Shown piece by piece: positions 1-9,517 of a stretch of 64,000 nucleotides of DNA. The position numbers and the translations under genes are program-made. Numbering within the stretch: position 1 is the first letter of the stretch; every line of letters starts with the position of its first letter. Below the pieces are notes generated by a model. The model had not been told where the DNA came from, did not search any database, and worked only from the letters and a program-made list of their open reading frames with translations. The DNA comes from Saprospiraceae bacterium (lineage in GTDB: Bacteria > Bacteroidota > Bacteroidia > Chitinophagales > Saprospiraceae), in NCBI GenBank assembly GCA_016717145.1, contig JADKGD010000031.1, forward strand, positions 23,351 through 87,350, given 5' to 3'.

Positions 1-1275
1 TACTTTATGCCAAACTGGCCACCAAATTTATTGGCCCACCATCCAGATTGTTTTTTGACTTCTGAAAGTTTAAATTCATCAAGAATAAGTTGACCATATA
101 GAGAGACACCTTTGACCGCATTCCATTTTACATTCAATCCTAAGATTACATTATCCGGACTATCCAAAAAATGTTCCACAGCTCTATAGAGAATGACAGG
201 ATTTAAGTACTGAAACTCAAAGTGATTTTCTCTGGCAAAAACCACCGTTTCAAACAAGCCGATTTCAAATTTTGTATTAGGTTTAAACGCTAAATAATGG
301 GTTGCTGTATACTTTTTTGGCAGTAGTTTATTACCTTGATTAAACAGCGTCGATGTAGGAGCCATTTCAGCAAATATATTTTGATATTGGAATTTCCAAA
401 TGCGGGTATTGAACTTAAGGTACAGATAATTGTGGCTATAATCAGATAATAAAAGTGATCTGATACCATTTCCAATAAAATGATTACCGTGTCCAAACTC
501 GATGTTGATACTTTTGACAGGATTGAATCCAATATATGCTCGTGCATTAAAAAAATCATAACCTTTCAAATTTCCGATGACTCCGGAACTGTATGGCTTC
601 CAAAAACCCTGTCCAGGCAAAGTGCCAAATTTTTGAATCCTGTCATCGACAAAACTTAAGTAACTCCGTTGGTTTTCAAGCAATTGGGTATAAATATATA
701 CTTTGTCATCAATATAAGCCCTGGCTTCTACACCACGTAAGTTTTGAAATATTATGTTATCATTATTGGCTTCTTTGTGATAACTTACATTTAGCACAGG
801 ATTGATATACATTTTGAACGAAGGGGTCTCCAATTGCAAAAAATTGGATGGCGTTTTGTAAAAATATTTCCAAAAAAGGAGATCTGTCAAATCCCTTTTT
901 GGATATGTCATGATCATAATTTACGATGTCCTCCTCATAATTTTCTCTGAAAACTGATTGAATAAGCGTATCTGTCGGATTCACATTTTTAGTATCCAGG
1001 AATTCATAGTTGTCTGAAAATATGTGTCTAAGATCATATCTGTCTTTGTTTGTCAATGTTGGATTGTTCCATGCTTTTTTCAAATAAACTATAGTTTCCT
1101 TTCTGTTAAAATTATTGATACTATTGACCAGACTGGTATCCACTTTCCGGAGTATTTCCAAACGATCATACGTATGGTATGTCTGATCTCCTCTTGGAAT
1201 TAAAGGAGACTGGCCAAAAGTGCTGTCCCAAAAGAAAAAAAACATAATACAAAATAAAAATCTTCTATAATACAT
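1..1275 (-). CDS. RemB/Wzi-like outer-membrane beta-barrel protein, frameshifted, C-terminus beyond window
   Basis: The start at 1275 gives a short signal peptide ending near FGQS; an upstream in-frame ATG at 1317 would put 14 unlikely residues before it. About 135 codons later the frame is lost. From about 870 down to 1 a second minus frame runs uninterrupted and carries the conserved-looking stretches LFWKYFYKTPSNF, GFWKPYSSG, FFNARAYIGFN, FGHGNHFIGNGIRSLLLSD and WKFQYQNIFAE. These resemble the gliding-motility RemB / capsule-assembly Wzi superfamily of Bacteroidota, which are outer-membrane barrels of about 550 residues. The two frames meet at the A6 run 872-877, where removing one base (or adding two) joins them. 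The stop at 763 is therefore probably artificial. The gene continues past the left edge. Family assignment is from remembered motifs; a role in gliding or capsule export is inference. Confidence 0.72.
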
Positions 1276-1583
1276 AACTAAAAGTACAAATTGAAAAGAG
1301 CTGTAAAGATGGCTCAAAATCTACACTTCTTATATATAAATCTAATATTTTAAGCAAAACTGATATGTCCGTTTTCTCAAACATGATATAAAAATCAAAC
1401 TTATCAAGGCGTGGCTTAAATTCAAAAATTGTACATTTGATGCTTTTCAAGTTTAAAATACATATCGTCACTTTGTCCTCTGAATTTGTTAAATTTTGCA
1501 CCAACTATTTATCAGAATGACATTGTTTTATACATATTGGACATTTTTTTATACCTTAGCTGCACAAATTTAAATTATAGCTT

Positions 1584-2150
1584 TTGAAGAAGGTAAAGTA
1601 CCTGGTACACAGTCTCAAAAACTTTCAGGAAATGGGAACAGTGATAAGAAGTGGAGCGGCAATGTGTCGCAAAATGAGCCAATTTATTCGAAAAACTGAT
1701 GACCTGATTATCGTTGAGCTTGGTGCAGGTGATGGAGCCATTACGTCATACATTCTGGAAGCCATGTCACCTGATGCCAGATTGTTTGTATTTGAAATCA
1801 ATCCCGAGCTTTGTGATGTTATAGCCAAAATCGACGATCATCGGGTGATTCTCATCAATGATGGGGCTCAAAATATGTTGTCACATCTGACAAAATATCA
1901 TATTACAGAAGTTGATACCATTATATCTGCCATACCATTTCTGGTATTGCCAGACGATTTGACACAGGAAATACTTTTACTAAGTAAAAAATTACTGAAA
2001 AGAGGCGGTATGTTTATACAGATGCATTATGTGCAATCCATCAAAAAGATGTATAAAACTATCTTCGGCAATGTAGAGACTTATTTTGTGCCGCTTAATA
2101 TTCCTCCGGGCTATGTATTCAGATGTGAGAAGGACCAGATTAATATTTAA
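1584..2150 (+). CDS. Class I SAM-dependent methyltransferase, phospholipid N-methyltransferase-like
   Basis: A 188-residue protein with the SAM-binding motif I VELGAGDGAIT at about residues 44-54, an acidic residue ending the second strand (FVFEINPEL) and a motif IV-like segment (DTIISAIPFLVLP). The N-terminal layout, a short basic helix followed by GTVIRSGAAMCRKM, is like bacterial phosphatidylethanolamine N-methyltransferase (PmtA) and KsgA-like enzymes of about 190 residues. The start used is TTG at 1584; the next ATG, at 1632, would remove this conserved N-terminal helix. It is transcribed divergently from the broken barrel gene and ends just before a hairpin terminator. Substrate is inferred; membrane lipid methylation is the likeliest role. 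Confidence 0.75.
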   Translation: MKKVKYLVHSLKNFQEMGTVIRSGAAMCRKMSQFIRKTDDLIIVELGAGDGAITSYILEAMSPDARLFVFEINPELCDVIAKIDDHRVILINDGAQNMLSHLTKYHITEVDTIISAIPFLVLPDDLTQEILLLSKKLLKRGGMFIQMHYVQSIKKMYKTIFGNVETYFVPLNIPPGYVFRCEKDQINI

Positions 2151-2189
2151 AAATGGCCTGACGACATAAATCGCCAAGCCATTTTTTGT
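2151..2189 (+). terminator. Intrinsic terminator after the methyltransferase gene
   Basis: The arms AAATGGC (2151-2157) and GCCATTT (2178-2184) are complementary and are followed by a T-rich tail. It begins at the base after the stop codon and separates the methyltransferase from the oppositely directed rnpB. Confidence 0.6.
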
Positions 2190-2199
2190 TTTGTAAAAA

Positions 2200-2562
2200 C
2201 ATACCTGTAAGCCGGATTCTGTATCATACCCGAAAGCATGACCTCTATCATTTATCTAAGCTGCCTACCCCTCCTGATATGTCATAAAGACAACAAAACC
2301 GAGCCAATTTTGTCTCAAAAGAGAATCAGGATGTACATGGCATTTCAACCCACAAGGTTTGTCCTGACCTTACATTACTGCAAAGCCACGAGAGCTCTTA
2401 CCTCTCATTTTCACCCTTACCACAGCTTGCACCATGGCGGTTATTTTCTGTGACACTAATCTGTACCAAGCCTGAGCTTGATCCCACCCGTTAGATGGTG
2501 TGGCGCTCTACGTTGTCCGGACTTTCCTCTTCCAGCTTCCTGAAAGCGATAGAGCGGTATAT
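2200..2562 (-). ncRNA. rnpB: Ribonuclease P RNA component (type A)
   Basis: Read on the minus strand, the gene has the universal P4 segment GAGGAAAGTCCGGAC close to its 5' end (complement at about 2517-2531) and ends with the conserved CAGAATCCGGCTTACAGG. The 5' and 3' ends carry AUACC and GGUAU, which can pair as the base of helix P1. The length of about 360 nt is usual for a bacterial type A RNA. It is the catalytic RNA that removes 5' leaders from tRNA precursors. A good promoter lies just upstream at 2570-2577, placing the start near 2562. Open reading frames across this segment are incidental. Ends are good to a few bases. Confidence 0.95.
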
Positions 2563-2569
2563 TTAATAA

Positions 2570-2577
2570 CAAAGATA
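2570..2577 (-). promoter_or_regulatory. rnpB promoter, -7 box
   Basis: TATCTTTG on the minus strand matches the Bacteroidota -7 consensus TAnnTTTG. It lies seven bases before the inferred 5' end of rnpB, the expected spacing to a transcription start. Confidence 0.75.
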
Positions 2578-2701
2578 CTTAATTTTAGTTTGTAAACTTT
2601 ATAAAATTCACTTCAATATCTCTATTATCTAGATGTAAGCTTCCAACAACTTACATGTTTTTTAATAAATGAAACATATTAAATGTGAAAAATTGCTTCT
2701 C

Positions 2702-2725
2702 AAATGTTGGGTTAACCCAACATTT
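2702..2725. repeat. Perfect 24-bp palindrome
   Basis: AAATGTTGGGTT is followed immediately by its exact reverse complement, with GTTAAC at the centre and no spacer. It lies in the 335-base gap between the rnpB promoter and the sensor kinase gene. It has no T-tract, so it is not an obvious terminator; a dimeric regulator site is the simplest reading. Otherwise this gap is AT-rich and holds only the two divergent promoters. Confidence 0.7.
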
Positions 2726-2869
2726 ACATAATAATTGGACCACCACGTTAAGTTGACAAAGTAGAATTAATTTAGCTTAAAAATGGTTCAACTAACACAA
2801 TTTTAAATGAATCAAACTATTATATTAATAAAATTTATAATATTTATTTACTTCTTAATCAAAAAGTAT

Positions 2870-2877
2870 TATCTTCG
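2870..2877 (+). promoter_or_regulatory. Probable -7 box of the sensor kinase gene
   Basis: TATCTTCG departs from TAnnTTTG at one position and lies 35 bases before the ATG at 2912. A similar TAnnTTCG box is found before the helicase gene. Confidence 0.45.
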
Positions 2878-2911
2878 CACCCATCTATTATCGTTTTAAT
2901 TTCTGCGTAAT

Positions 2912-5900
2912 ATGGTACGGCTGATCATAGCTGCATTACTACTGGTTTCGTCCTTTTTAATATATATCGGCAATCAATCTGCTGATAGATCAGTTATTAT
3001 TGGACAATTTGAAGCATACCTTAATCAACAATATGTACATGATTCCCTCGTAATTCGACAATACCTGAATAGTGATGATGACAGGTTGATACTCAATCAA
3101 CTGAATGATTCTCCATTTTTGATTGAAATAAATAAAAATGACTCTATCATTTACTGGACTGATCTGACAGATATCAATGAAATCGCACCAAAACAAATAC
3201 ATCCGATATCCCAAATAGGTGATACTATGGTTTATGCAACTGTAAGACTCAATCTCTCAGGATTAAATGGATATATTCAACCGATTTTACTGGAGAAGGC
3301 GGGTATTACTGAAAAACTTAAAACTATAGGAAGCAGTGGTGAAGCAAAAAATATACACATAGACCGTTCATCAAATATTTCGATCTATATTGATGATCAA
3401 CACAATAAAGCTATCTTTAAGGCTATTGCCTGGCTATTTCTTTTTATAGCTATGGTCATCTTTACTGTCAACCAAATCCAAAATTTCAATCAGCTTGTCG
3501 CTCAAAATAAAAACTGGAAACACCCATTTTTAATCATTTTAGTAACCACTTTTATTTTCCGTTTATTGCATTTTAGCAGTACATTTAGTGATTTATTTCG
3601 AGGATTCACAGGATTTCTGGCTTTAAATCATACATCAATCCTAAATAAAAGTTTGTGTGATTTCTTATTAAATCTGTGGATATTTGGACTTGCTGTCTAT
3701 ATTCTTAACATTTTAAGTACTAAAAAAATAAGCTACTCAAGTCCAAAAAAAATCACTTTTGCTTCCGGTTTTTTTACTTTCTTACTTTTTGGAACTTGTG
3801 TCCATTTTATAGAAGGTTTTGTGGTAAGCAGTCAGGTAAATCTCGAGATCGAGTCACTTTTGACATTCAATATAATTAGTTTTGGGTTGATCATCTGCTT
3901 TATAATTATGATGATCCTCATCTTCCAATGTACACAATTGATGTATGAAATGGTTCATGCATCAAAAACCAACAATGCAGTAAAATATACTTTCCTTAGC
4001 CTTGGCTGGACATCATCATTGATCATTTTGTGGATGTTTGGCTGGCTTAATGTGCCCATTTGGATATTTATTGTTTTTGTCATCGCATATTCACTTATTC
4101 TGGACGCATATGTCGAAAACAAGGCAAAAAAAATTACTTATCTGATATGGTGGCTCATTATGTTTTCAGGATTCCTTGCGGTATCCTTGTTTTATTTTGG
4201 TTTAAAAAAAGATGTTGCTGCAAGAACGGAATTTTTACATAAATACTACATAGAGCCGAATGGCAGCGTGATTCATGCACTGGAAGTCCTGGCGGATTCA
4301 TTGGCAAATAGTGGAATTTTTTCAAAGCTCGGTTCATTGGAAAATCCTGCCAGACTGGACATGAATGATTTGGATCAATATATATTCAACAATACCACAT
4401 TGGGTCTTAAATCTCTGGAAAGATCGATTGAATTGTTTGATAAAAAAGGCAATACTCAGTTTAGCAATCATTTTGCAAATTACTACAAAACAGATCAATC
4501 TTTCAAAAATGCCCGCCGTATCTCTAAAAATATTTATCACAATCCATTTGAAGACAAGTACATTCTGAGATTTGAAATAGACAAATCCGTCGCAGGCAAT
4601 ACCAGTTCATATCTGTTTATCATTCACCAAAATACTGACATTGCCCGAAACAAATATCTTGAGGAAAACAGCACAAATTTTGGTTATGCCGTCTTTAATC
4701 AAAACAGACTGATCGAAAAAAATGAAGTTTTACAAGCTATGCCTGATATAGCTATTATGAATGCGCTTGATACTACACAGATAAAAAACGGATATTCATT
4801 TGTGGTTTCCCGGCCATCTGCCCAATTCAAAATTGTTTCTTATAAAAAAGTTTCCGGTCTGATAAAGCCTATCTCCTTGTTTTTATTTATTTTCACATTA
4901 TGTGGTTTGATCATTCTTATATTGTCATTCATAAATACTACTTATGATTTTCTTCCGGAAAATATATCTTTGAAATTTGGCTCCAGGTCATCTCTTAAAA
5001 CAAAAATTCAGCTATCCATTATCCTGCTCATTTTGGTAACATTTCTGGTCATCGGCGCCATTACTGCATACTATTTTAAAAATCTTATTGAGGTCAACCA
5101 ATTCAATAAAAACAAAGAAGAAACAACGAGTATCATCAACAATATAAACTCAGACATCCAAAATATGGTGGATGATGATGGTGCAGTGACATTTTTGAAT
5201 ACAAAGCTGAAAGAGTTCTCATTAGTTCACAATAAAGAATTAAGTCTTTTTGACAATGAAGGAAGACTGCTTGGTTCGTCAATGAAAGGTATCAACCAAA
5301 TCCGAATTCCGTTCAGTGTTTGGAACAATGCCACTGCTACAGATAAAAATTATGGCCTGGGCCAGCTGAATGGCTATGATCCTGCCAAAACAACATTTCT
5401 TCCTATTGTCCTTACTGAAAAAAGACCCCTCGCTTATATTGGTGTCGCCCATAAGTCTTATAATAATTCTTCCAAAAGCATCCTGGATTTCCTCAGTACG
5501 ATACTGAATGCCTATATTTTTCTATTTCTGATCGCTGGAGCAATAGCCATAACCATTGCCAATTCGATTACCCAACCGCTTAGCATTCTGGCAGAAAAAC
5601 TAAAAAAATTTAAACTTGGGAAAACCAACGAATTACTGGAATGGAAATCAAACGACGAAATAGGCACCCTCATTCATGACTATAATAATCTGACGCAGGA
5701 ACTTGAACGCAGTGCAGGTGTTATTGCAAAAACAGAACGAGATCTGGCATGGCGTGAAATGGCAAAGCAGGTGGCGCACGAAATTAAAAATCCGTTGACG
5801 CCTATGAAACTCAGCATTCAATACCTCGACAGGACAGCCAAAGAATATCCGGATAAAGCGCAGGACCTCATACCAAGGATCTCTTCTACGCTCATTGAAC

Positions 5901-6451
5901 AAATCGACAATCTAACACAGATAGCCAATGAATTCTCAAATTTTGCCACCATGCCTCAGGCAACGAATGAAAAATTAATTTTGAATGAGATCGTCGAAGC
6001 TGTTCATGATCTGTTTAGGAAACGGGATGATATGGATATCAATATGATCGAACCTATTGATGACCTGTATGTTTTTGCGGATAAAAATCATCTTGTTCGC
6101 ATTCTCAATAATCTGCTTAAAAACGCAATACAGGCTATACCGGAAACACGTCGGGGCAGGATAGATATTGAATTAAAAAGACAGGGAAACAACGCCATTA
6201 TCCGTGTGACTGACAATGGATCAGGCATACCGGATCATATGAAAGATAAAGTATTTACACCTAATTTTACAACAAAAAGTTCAGGTACAGGTCTTGGTCT
6301 TGCTATCTCAGCAAATATGATTGAATCTTTTAATGGAAAAATATACTTTGACACCCGAGTAGGCAGTGGTACAGATTTTTATGTCTCCATACCGCTTATG
6401 CGACTCGACGACTACCTGGGAGATGATGGAAATAGGGTAAGTCTGGATTAA
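2912..6451 (+). CDS. Large multi-pass NtrY-like sensor histidine kinase
   Basis: The 1179-residue protein has an N-terminal membrane segment, an extracytoplasmic part to about 165, a cluster of about seven membrane helices (about 165-430), a second extracytoplasmic region (about 435-640), further helices near 655 and 700, another outside domain, a last helix near 870, and then HAMP, HisKA and HATPase_c domains. The phosphoacceptor is His956 in QVAHEIKNPLTPMK, a form typical of NtrY kinases. ATP-site motifs follow: N-box NNLLKNAIQAIP, G1 DNGSGIP and G2 SGTGLGLAIS. It is much longer than ordinary NtrY proteins (about 750) because of the extra membrane cluster. No response regulator gene adjoins it, so the partner is encoded elsewhere. 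The signal sensed is unknown; envelope state is a guess. Start ATG 2912 sits behind a plausible promoter. Confidence 0.9.
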   Translation: MVRLIIAALLLVSSFLIYIGNQSADRSVIIGQFEAYLNQQYVHDSLVIRQYLNSDDDRLILNQLNDSPFLIEINKNDSIIYWTDLTDINEIAPKQIHPISQIGDTMVYATVRLNLSGLNGYIQPILLEKAGITEKLKTIGSSGEAKNIHIDRSSNISIYIDDQHNKAIFKAIAWLFLFIAMVIFTVNQIQNFNQLVAQNKNWKHPFLIILVTTFIFRLLHFSSTFSDLFRGFTGFLALNHTSILNKSLCDFLLNLWIFGLAVYILNILSTKKISYSSPKKITFASGFFTFLLFGTCVHFIEGFVVSSQVNLEIESLLTFNIISFGLIICFIIMMILIFQCTQLMYEMVHASKTNNAVKYTFLSLGWTSSLIILWMFGWLNVPIWIFIVFVIAYSLILDAYVENKAKKITYLIWWLIMFSGFLAVSLFYFGLKKDVAARTEFLHKYYIEPNGSVIHALEVLADSLANSGIFSKLGSLENPARLDMNDLDQYIFNNTTLGLKSLERSIELFDKKGNTQFSNHFANYYKTDQSFKNARRISKNIYHNPFEDKYILRFEIDKSVAGNTSSYLFIIHQNTDIARNKYLEENSTNFGYAVFNQNRLIEKNEVLQAMPDIAIMNALDTTQIKNGYSFVVSRPSAQFKIVSYKKVSGLIKPISLFLFIFTLCGLIILILSFINTTYDFLPENISLKFGSRSSLKTKIQLSIILLILVTFLVIGAITAYYFKNLIEVNQFNKNKEETTSIINNINSDIQNMVDDDGAVTFLNTKLKEFSLVHNKELSLFDNEGRLLGSSMKGINQIRIPFSVWNNATATDKNYGLGQLNGYDPAKTTFLPIVLTEKRPLAYIGVAHKSYNNSSKSILDFLSTILNAYIFLFLIAGAIAITIANSITQPLSILAEKLKKFKLGKTNELLEWKSNDEIGTLIHDYNNLTQELERSAGVIAKTERDLAWREMAKQVAHEIKNPLTPMKLSIQYLDRTAKEYPDKAQDLIPRISSTLIEQIDNLTQIANEFSNFATMPQATNEKLILNEIVEAVHDLFRKRDDMDINMIEPIDDLYVFADKNHLVRILNNLLKNAIQAIPETRRGRIDIELKRQGNNAIIRVTDNGSGIPDHMKDKVFTPNFTTKSSGTGLGLAISANMIESFNGKIYFDTRVGSGTDFYVSIPLMRLDDYLGDDGNRVSLD

Positions 6452-6658
6452 GGCAATAACTATACTGAAGCGCATTACCAATTGGGTAAAATATATCTCA
6501 CCCTTGGTCAAACATCAAAAGCTAAAAGCCATCTGGAAACAGCACTTATCTGGATGAAAAAATCTAAAAAAATGGGAGAGCCTTATTTTGAAAGGTTTGA
6601 TGAGGTGTTTGAATACCAAATCACTAATGCGCTTGATTCGCTATCTAATGGCCAATAG
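6452..6658 (+). pseudogene. Remnant of a TPR protein, in frame behind the kinase stop
   Basis: Directly after the kinase TAA (6449-6451) the same frame stays open for 68 codons to a TAG at 6656. It reads like a tetratricopeptide repeat: EAHYQLGKIYLTLGQ, then SKAKSHLETALIW, then a helical tail ending DSLSNGQ. No start codon precedes the repeat. It looks like the 3' end of a lost TPR gene left by a deletion, or a C-terminal extension cut off by one stop codon. A frameshift is less likely since the frame is unchanged. Confidence 0.5.
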
Positions 6659-6678
6659 ACCATCCAAATACCAGATGA

Positions 6679-7533
6679 CTAAAACTGGTGAATTAATTCA
6701 AGCATAGCTTTTTGTTGGGCAACTCTTCCGTGTTTCGCTTCAGCATTTATATATCTTTTTTTATTTTTTAATGCAAATACGGACATAGATCCATCATCTA
6801 CGGGGTCTTCATTTTGTAAAACTACGGAAAATCTTTTTTTATAAAAAGAACTAAAATCTCTTCGTTCAGTGACAATAAAAAACTCACTGTTATTAATAGA
6901 AGGATTGATATAAATGTCTGAACATGATTTATTCGAATCACTGGAGTGGTCACATTTTTTCACATAAGAAGTTACATTATAAGATTCCGGTTCGTGTTTT
7001 TTCCAAAAAAGCCATTTTGTAGTGTACTTTTCAGGTGTATTTTTATTGTTGTGCAATGCCACAATCAAGGCATATGAACTAATCTCCTTCCATATCTGGT
7101 TTGCGAGATTTCTGATCATTTTTAGTACACCATCATCCACTTTTCCATTACCCTTCACAACTTTTACACTATTGATAAGAATGGAATCATTGTTGGTATA
7201 AATCCTATTGGGGTCAAACTGATAGCTCGTGTTTTTATGCCTGAAGCTTATGTTTCTATTGGTACTGCCATCAAACGAATGGGCCAAAGTCACGAGTTTA
7301 CCTCCATATTTTTTTAGAACATCCAAACCTGCTTCCAAAGATGCGGTCTCGTTCTCATGAACATGAATATATGAAAGGATTTCTCCCTGCTTTTCAAATA
7401 TTTTAATATTCACAGAATCTTCACCCATCTGTACTGTATTGACCCGAACCACAAGCTCCTGTGTATTTCCGATATAAGAAAAAAACAACATTAAGCAGAT
7501 AGCATGCACACTTCTAAAGGACATAAACAACAT
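6679..7533 (-). CDS. Secreted protein with M14-like metallopeptidase residue layout
   Basis: A 284-residue protein with an N-terminal signal peptide (basic start, hydrophobic core to about residue 23). I do not recognise a named family with certainty. What is visible is H59-x-x-E62 in IHVHENE, H161 in VALHNN and E265 in NAEAKHG, the same order and spacing as the zinc ligands (HxxE, H) and catalytic Glu of M14 carboxypeptidases and related amidohydrolases. The segment FDPNR (to Arg110) may hold a substrate-binding Arg. Cleavage of peptidoglycan peptides or acylated amino acids outside the cytoplasm is a guess from this layout. It is convergent with the kinase gene and stands alone. Confidence 0.65.
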   Translation of the reverse strand: MLFMSFRSVHAICLMLFFSYIGNTQELVVRVNTVQMGEDSVNIKIFEKQGEILSYIHVHENETASLEAGLDVLKKYGGKLVTLAHSFDGSTNRNISFRHKNTSYQFDPNRIYTNNDSILINSVKVVKGNGKVDDGVLKMIRNLANQIWKEISSYALIVALHNNKNTPEKYTTKWLFWKKHEPESYNVTSYVKKCDHSSDSNKSCSDIYINPSINNSEFFIVTERRDFSSFYKKRFSVVLQNEDPVDDGSMSVFALKNKKRYINAEAKHGRVAQQKAMLELIHQF

Positions 7534-7694
7534 GAATTAATTTCCAAATAAAAAACACAAAGATAATTTATAAAAGGCATTTGAAAATGAATACTTTAAG
7601 TCGTTATTGATCATAAGAATTTTAACCTTCCATTGATAATCATATTAAGTTTAGTATGAATGTAGACATAAAAAGTGTTTATAAAATATTGTAC

Positions 7695-8440
7695 TTAGGG
7701 TCGAGAATGGCTTATTCTTTGCTCTTCTTACCCTGCTTGCCCTGCTTGCTTCGAAGCAGGCAAGTTCGAAGCAGGCAAGCCCCGACCCCTGAAGCGGAGA
7801 TCAGCCGTCCACTCATCAGACGATTTGACCGAGGAGTGCGTAGCAACCCTTGAGCAAATCGTCATAGCAATCTTCAGTCGAAGTATTTTGTTCATTTTGC
7901 CTGCGCTACCTCAGCCCCTAAAGAGGGCTCTTCAATATTGTTCTTTGAGCGGGTGGAAAGTCCCTTTAGGGATTTAGGGTCGAGAATGGCTTATTCTTTG
8001 CTCTTCTTACCCTGCTTGCCTCGAAGCAGGCAAGTTCGAAGCAGGCAAGCCCCCGACCCCCTGAAGCGGAGATCAGCCGTCCACTCATCAGACGATTTGA
8101 CCGAGGAGTGCGTAGCAACCCTTGAGCAAATCGTCATAGCAATCTTCAGTCGAAGTATTTTGTTCATTTTGCCTGCGCTACCCCCATCCACTAAAGGGGA
8201 GGGCTCAAAAATATTGTTCTTTGAGCGGGTGGAAAGTCCCTTTAGGGATTTAGGGTCGAGAATGGCTTTCTCTTTGCTCTTATTACCCTGCTTGCCCTGC
8301 TTGCTTCGAAGCAGGCAAGTTCGAAGCAGGCAAGCCCCGACCCCTGAAGCGGAGATCAGCCCTTCAATGAGAGGTTTTTCTGGCGCGACCCTATAGGGAA
8401 TGAGCCCGCTTTCAAATGGAGTCGGGCAGGGGTAGCGAGG
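7695..8440. repeat. Three tandem copies of a ~277-bp GC-rich intergenic repeat
   Basis: Copies start at 7695, 7974 and 8250, each opening with TTAGGGTCGAGAATGGCTT. Copies 1 and 2 are nearly identical over 275-279 bp and end with a CCCTTTAGGG palindrome before the next copy. Copy 3 keeps only its first ~110 bp and then differs until about 8440. Each copy holds two tandem 15-mers TTCGAAGCAGGCAAG and flanking inverted forms of the same motif. Base composition is clearly richer in G+C than the surroundings, and AT-rich DNA resumes abruptly at 8441. Overlapping open frames in both strands are by-products. The leftover gap 7534-7694 shows nothing recognisable. Confidence 0.85.
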
Positions 8441-8512
8441 CATTTAAATATTTGTGCATTATGTTATACACACCATAAAAATGTCCATAGTACTTTAATG
8501 AAATAATATTTT

Positions 8513-8520
8513 TATATTTG
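8513..8520 (+). promoter_or_regulatory. hldD promoter, -7 box
   Basis: TATATTTG matches TAnnTTTG exactly and ends 18 bases before the ATG at 8539. It overlaps an in-frame TTG at 8518, which argues against that codon being the start. Confidence 0.65.
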
Positions 8521-8538
8521 TGCAAAACACAAATCCAA

Positions 8539-9510
8539 ATGATTATTCTCACAGGAGTTTCCGGTTTTATTGGTTCTTGCCTTTTGACCGAACTTAATAA
8601 ATCAGGTTTTAAGAGGGATGTTGTAGTGGTAGATGATTTTTACAAATTGTATAAGGATAAAAACACGAACAATAAAGAAGTAAGGGAATGGATGCATCGT
8701 GATATATTTTTGGATTGGTTTGAAAAAACATCACAAAAGATCGAATTAGTGCTTCATATTGGTGCCCGAACAGACACAACTTTGATGGACATTGCTGTAT
8801 TTAACGAACTAAATGTCAATTACAGCCAAAGAATCTGGCAAGTTTGTGCAAACAGAGGTATCCCACTTATTTATGCTTCAAGCGCCGCTACTTATGGAGA
8901 TGGCAGTAATGGTTTTGATGACAATCAATTAAATATTAAAGCGCTAAAGCCATTAAATCCATACGGCGAAAGCAAACATCAATTTGACATTTGGGCATTA
9001 GGGCAAAAGGAAAAACCACCTTTCTGGATTGCTTGTAAATTTTTTAATGTTTATGGTCCGAATGAATACCATAAGGGACGTATGGCTTCCGTAATTTTCC
9101 ATACTTTTCATCAAATAAAGAACAGTGGTAAAATGAAATTATTTAAGTCACATCGGTCTGATTTTGCCGATGGACAACAGAGTCGGGACTTCATCTATGT
9201 CAAAGATATCCTAAGCATGATTATGTTTTTTATACACAACCAACAGGTGGAAAGCGGGATTTACAACTTTGGTACAGGTAAGGCACGGACGTTTCTTGAT
9301 CTGGCAAAAAGCACTTTTTCAGCTTTGGACGTGAAAGAGAACATTTCTTTTATTGATACACCGGAAGACATCCGGGAATCTTATCAGTACTTTACAGAAG
9401 CAAATATGGCTAAAATGAGGGCTGCGGGTTATACAAAAGAAAGTTGGACTCTGGAAGATGGCGTAAGTGAATATATCAGGGATTATCTTATAAAAGACAG
9501 GTACTATTAA
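8539..9510 (+). CDS. hldD: ADP-L-glycero-D-manno-heptose 6-epimerase
   Basis: A 323-residue extended SDR enzyme that epimerises ADP-D-glycero-D-manno-heptose at C6 to give the heptose donor for the LPS inner core. It has the nucleotide-binding GVSGFIG (6-12), the acidic strand end VVVDDF, the active-site Ser115 in YASSAATYGD, and catalytic Tyr142/Lys146 in NPYGESKHQFD. KFFNVYGPNEYHKGRMAS is typical of RfaD/HldD and sets it apart from GalE-type epimerases. I place the start at ATG 8539; a TTG in frame at 8518 lies inside the promoter box. A strong hairpin follows the stop, so it is probably monocistronic. The gene implies a heptose-containing LPS. Confidence 0.93.
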   Translation: MIILTGVSGFIGSCLLTELNKSGFKRDVVVVDDFYKLYKDKNTNNKEVREWMHRDIFLDWFEKTSQKIELVLHIGARTDTTLMDIAVFNELNVNYSQRIWQVCANRGIPLIYASSAATYGDGSNGFDDNQLNIKALKPLNPYGESKHQFDIWALGQKEKPPFWIACKFFNVYGPNEYHKGRMASVIFHTFHQIKNSGKMKLFKSHRSDFADGQQSRDFIYVKDILSMIMFFIHNQQVESGIYNFGTGKARTFLDLAKSTFSALDVKENISFIDTPEDIRESYQYFTEANMAKMRAAGYTKESWTLEDGVSEYIRDYLIKDRYY

Positions 9511-9517
9511 TAAAAAC

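Noticed and set aside
1265..1504. 79-codon minus-strand frame
   Set aside because: Overlaps the start of the RemB-like gene, has no family likeness and lacks a sound promoter.
2238..2453. Open frame of 71 codons on the plus strand
   Set aside because: It lies wholly within the rnpB gene and has no protein-like features.
7938..8443. Two long overlapping frames, one on each strand, of about 150 codons
   Set aside because: They are products of the tandem repeat and its lack of stop codons; the translations are repetitive and have no recognisable domain.
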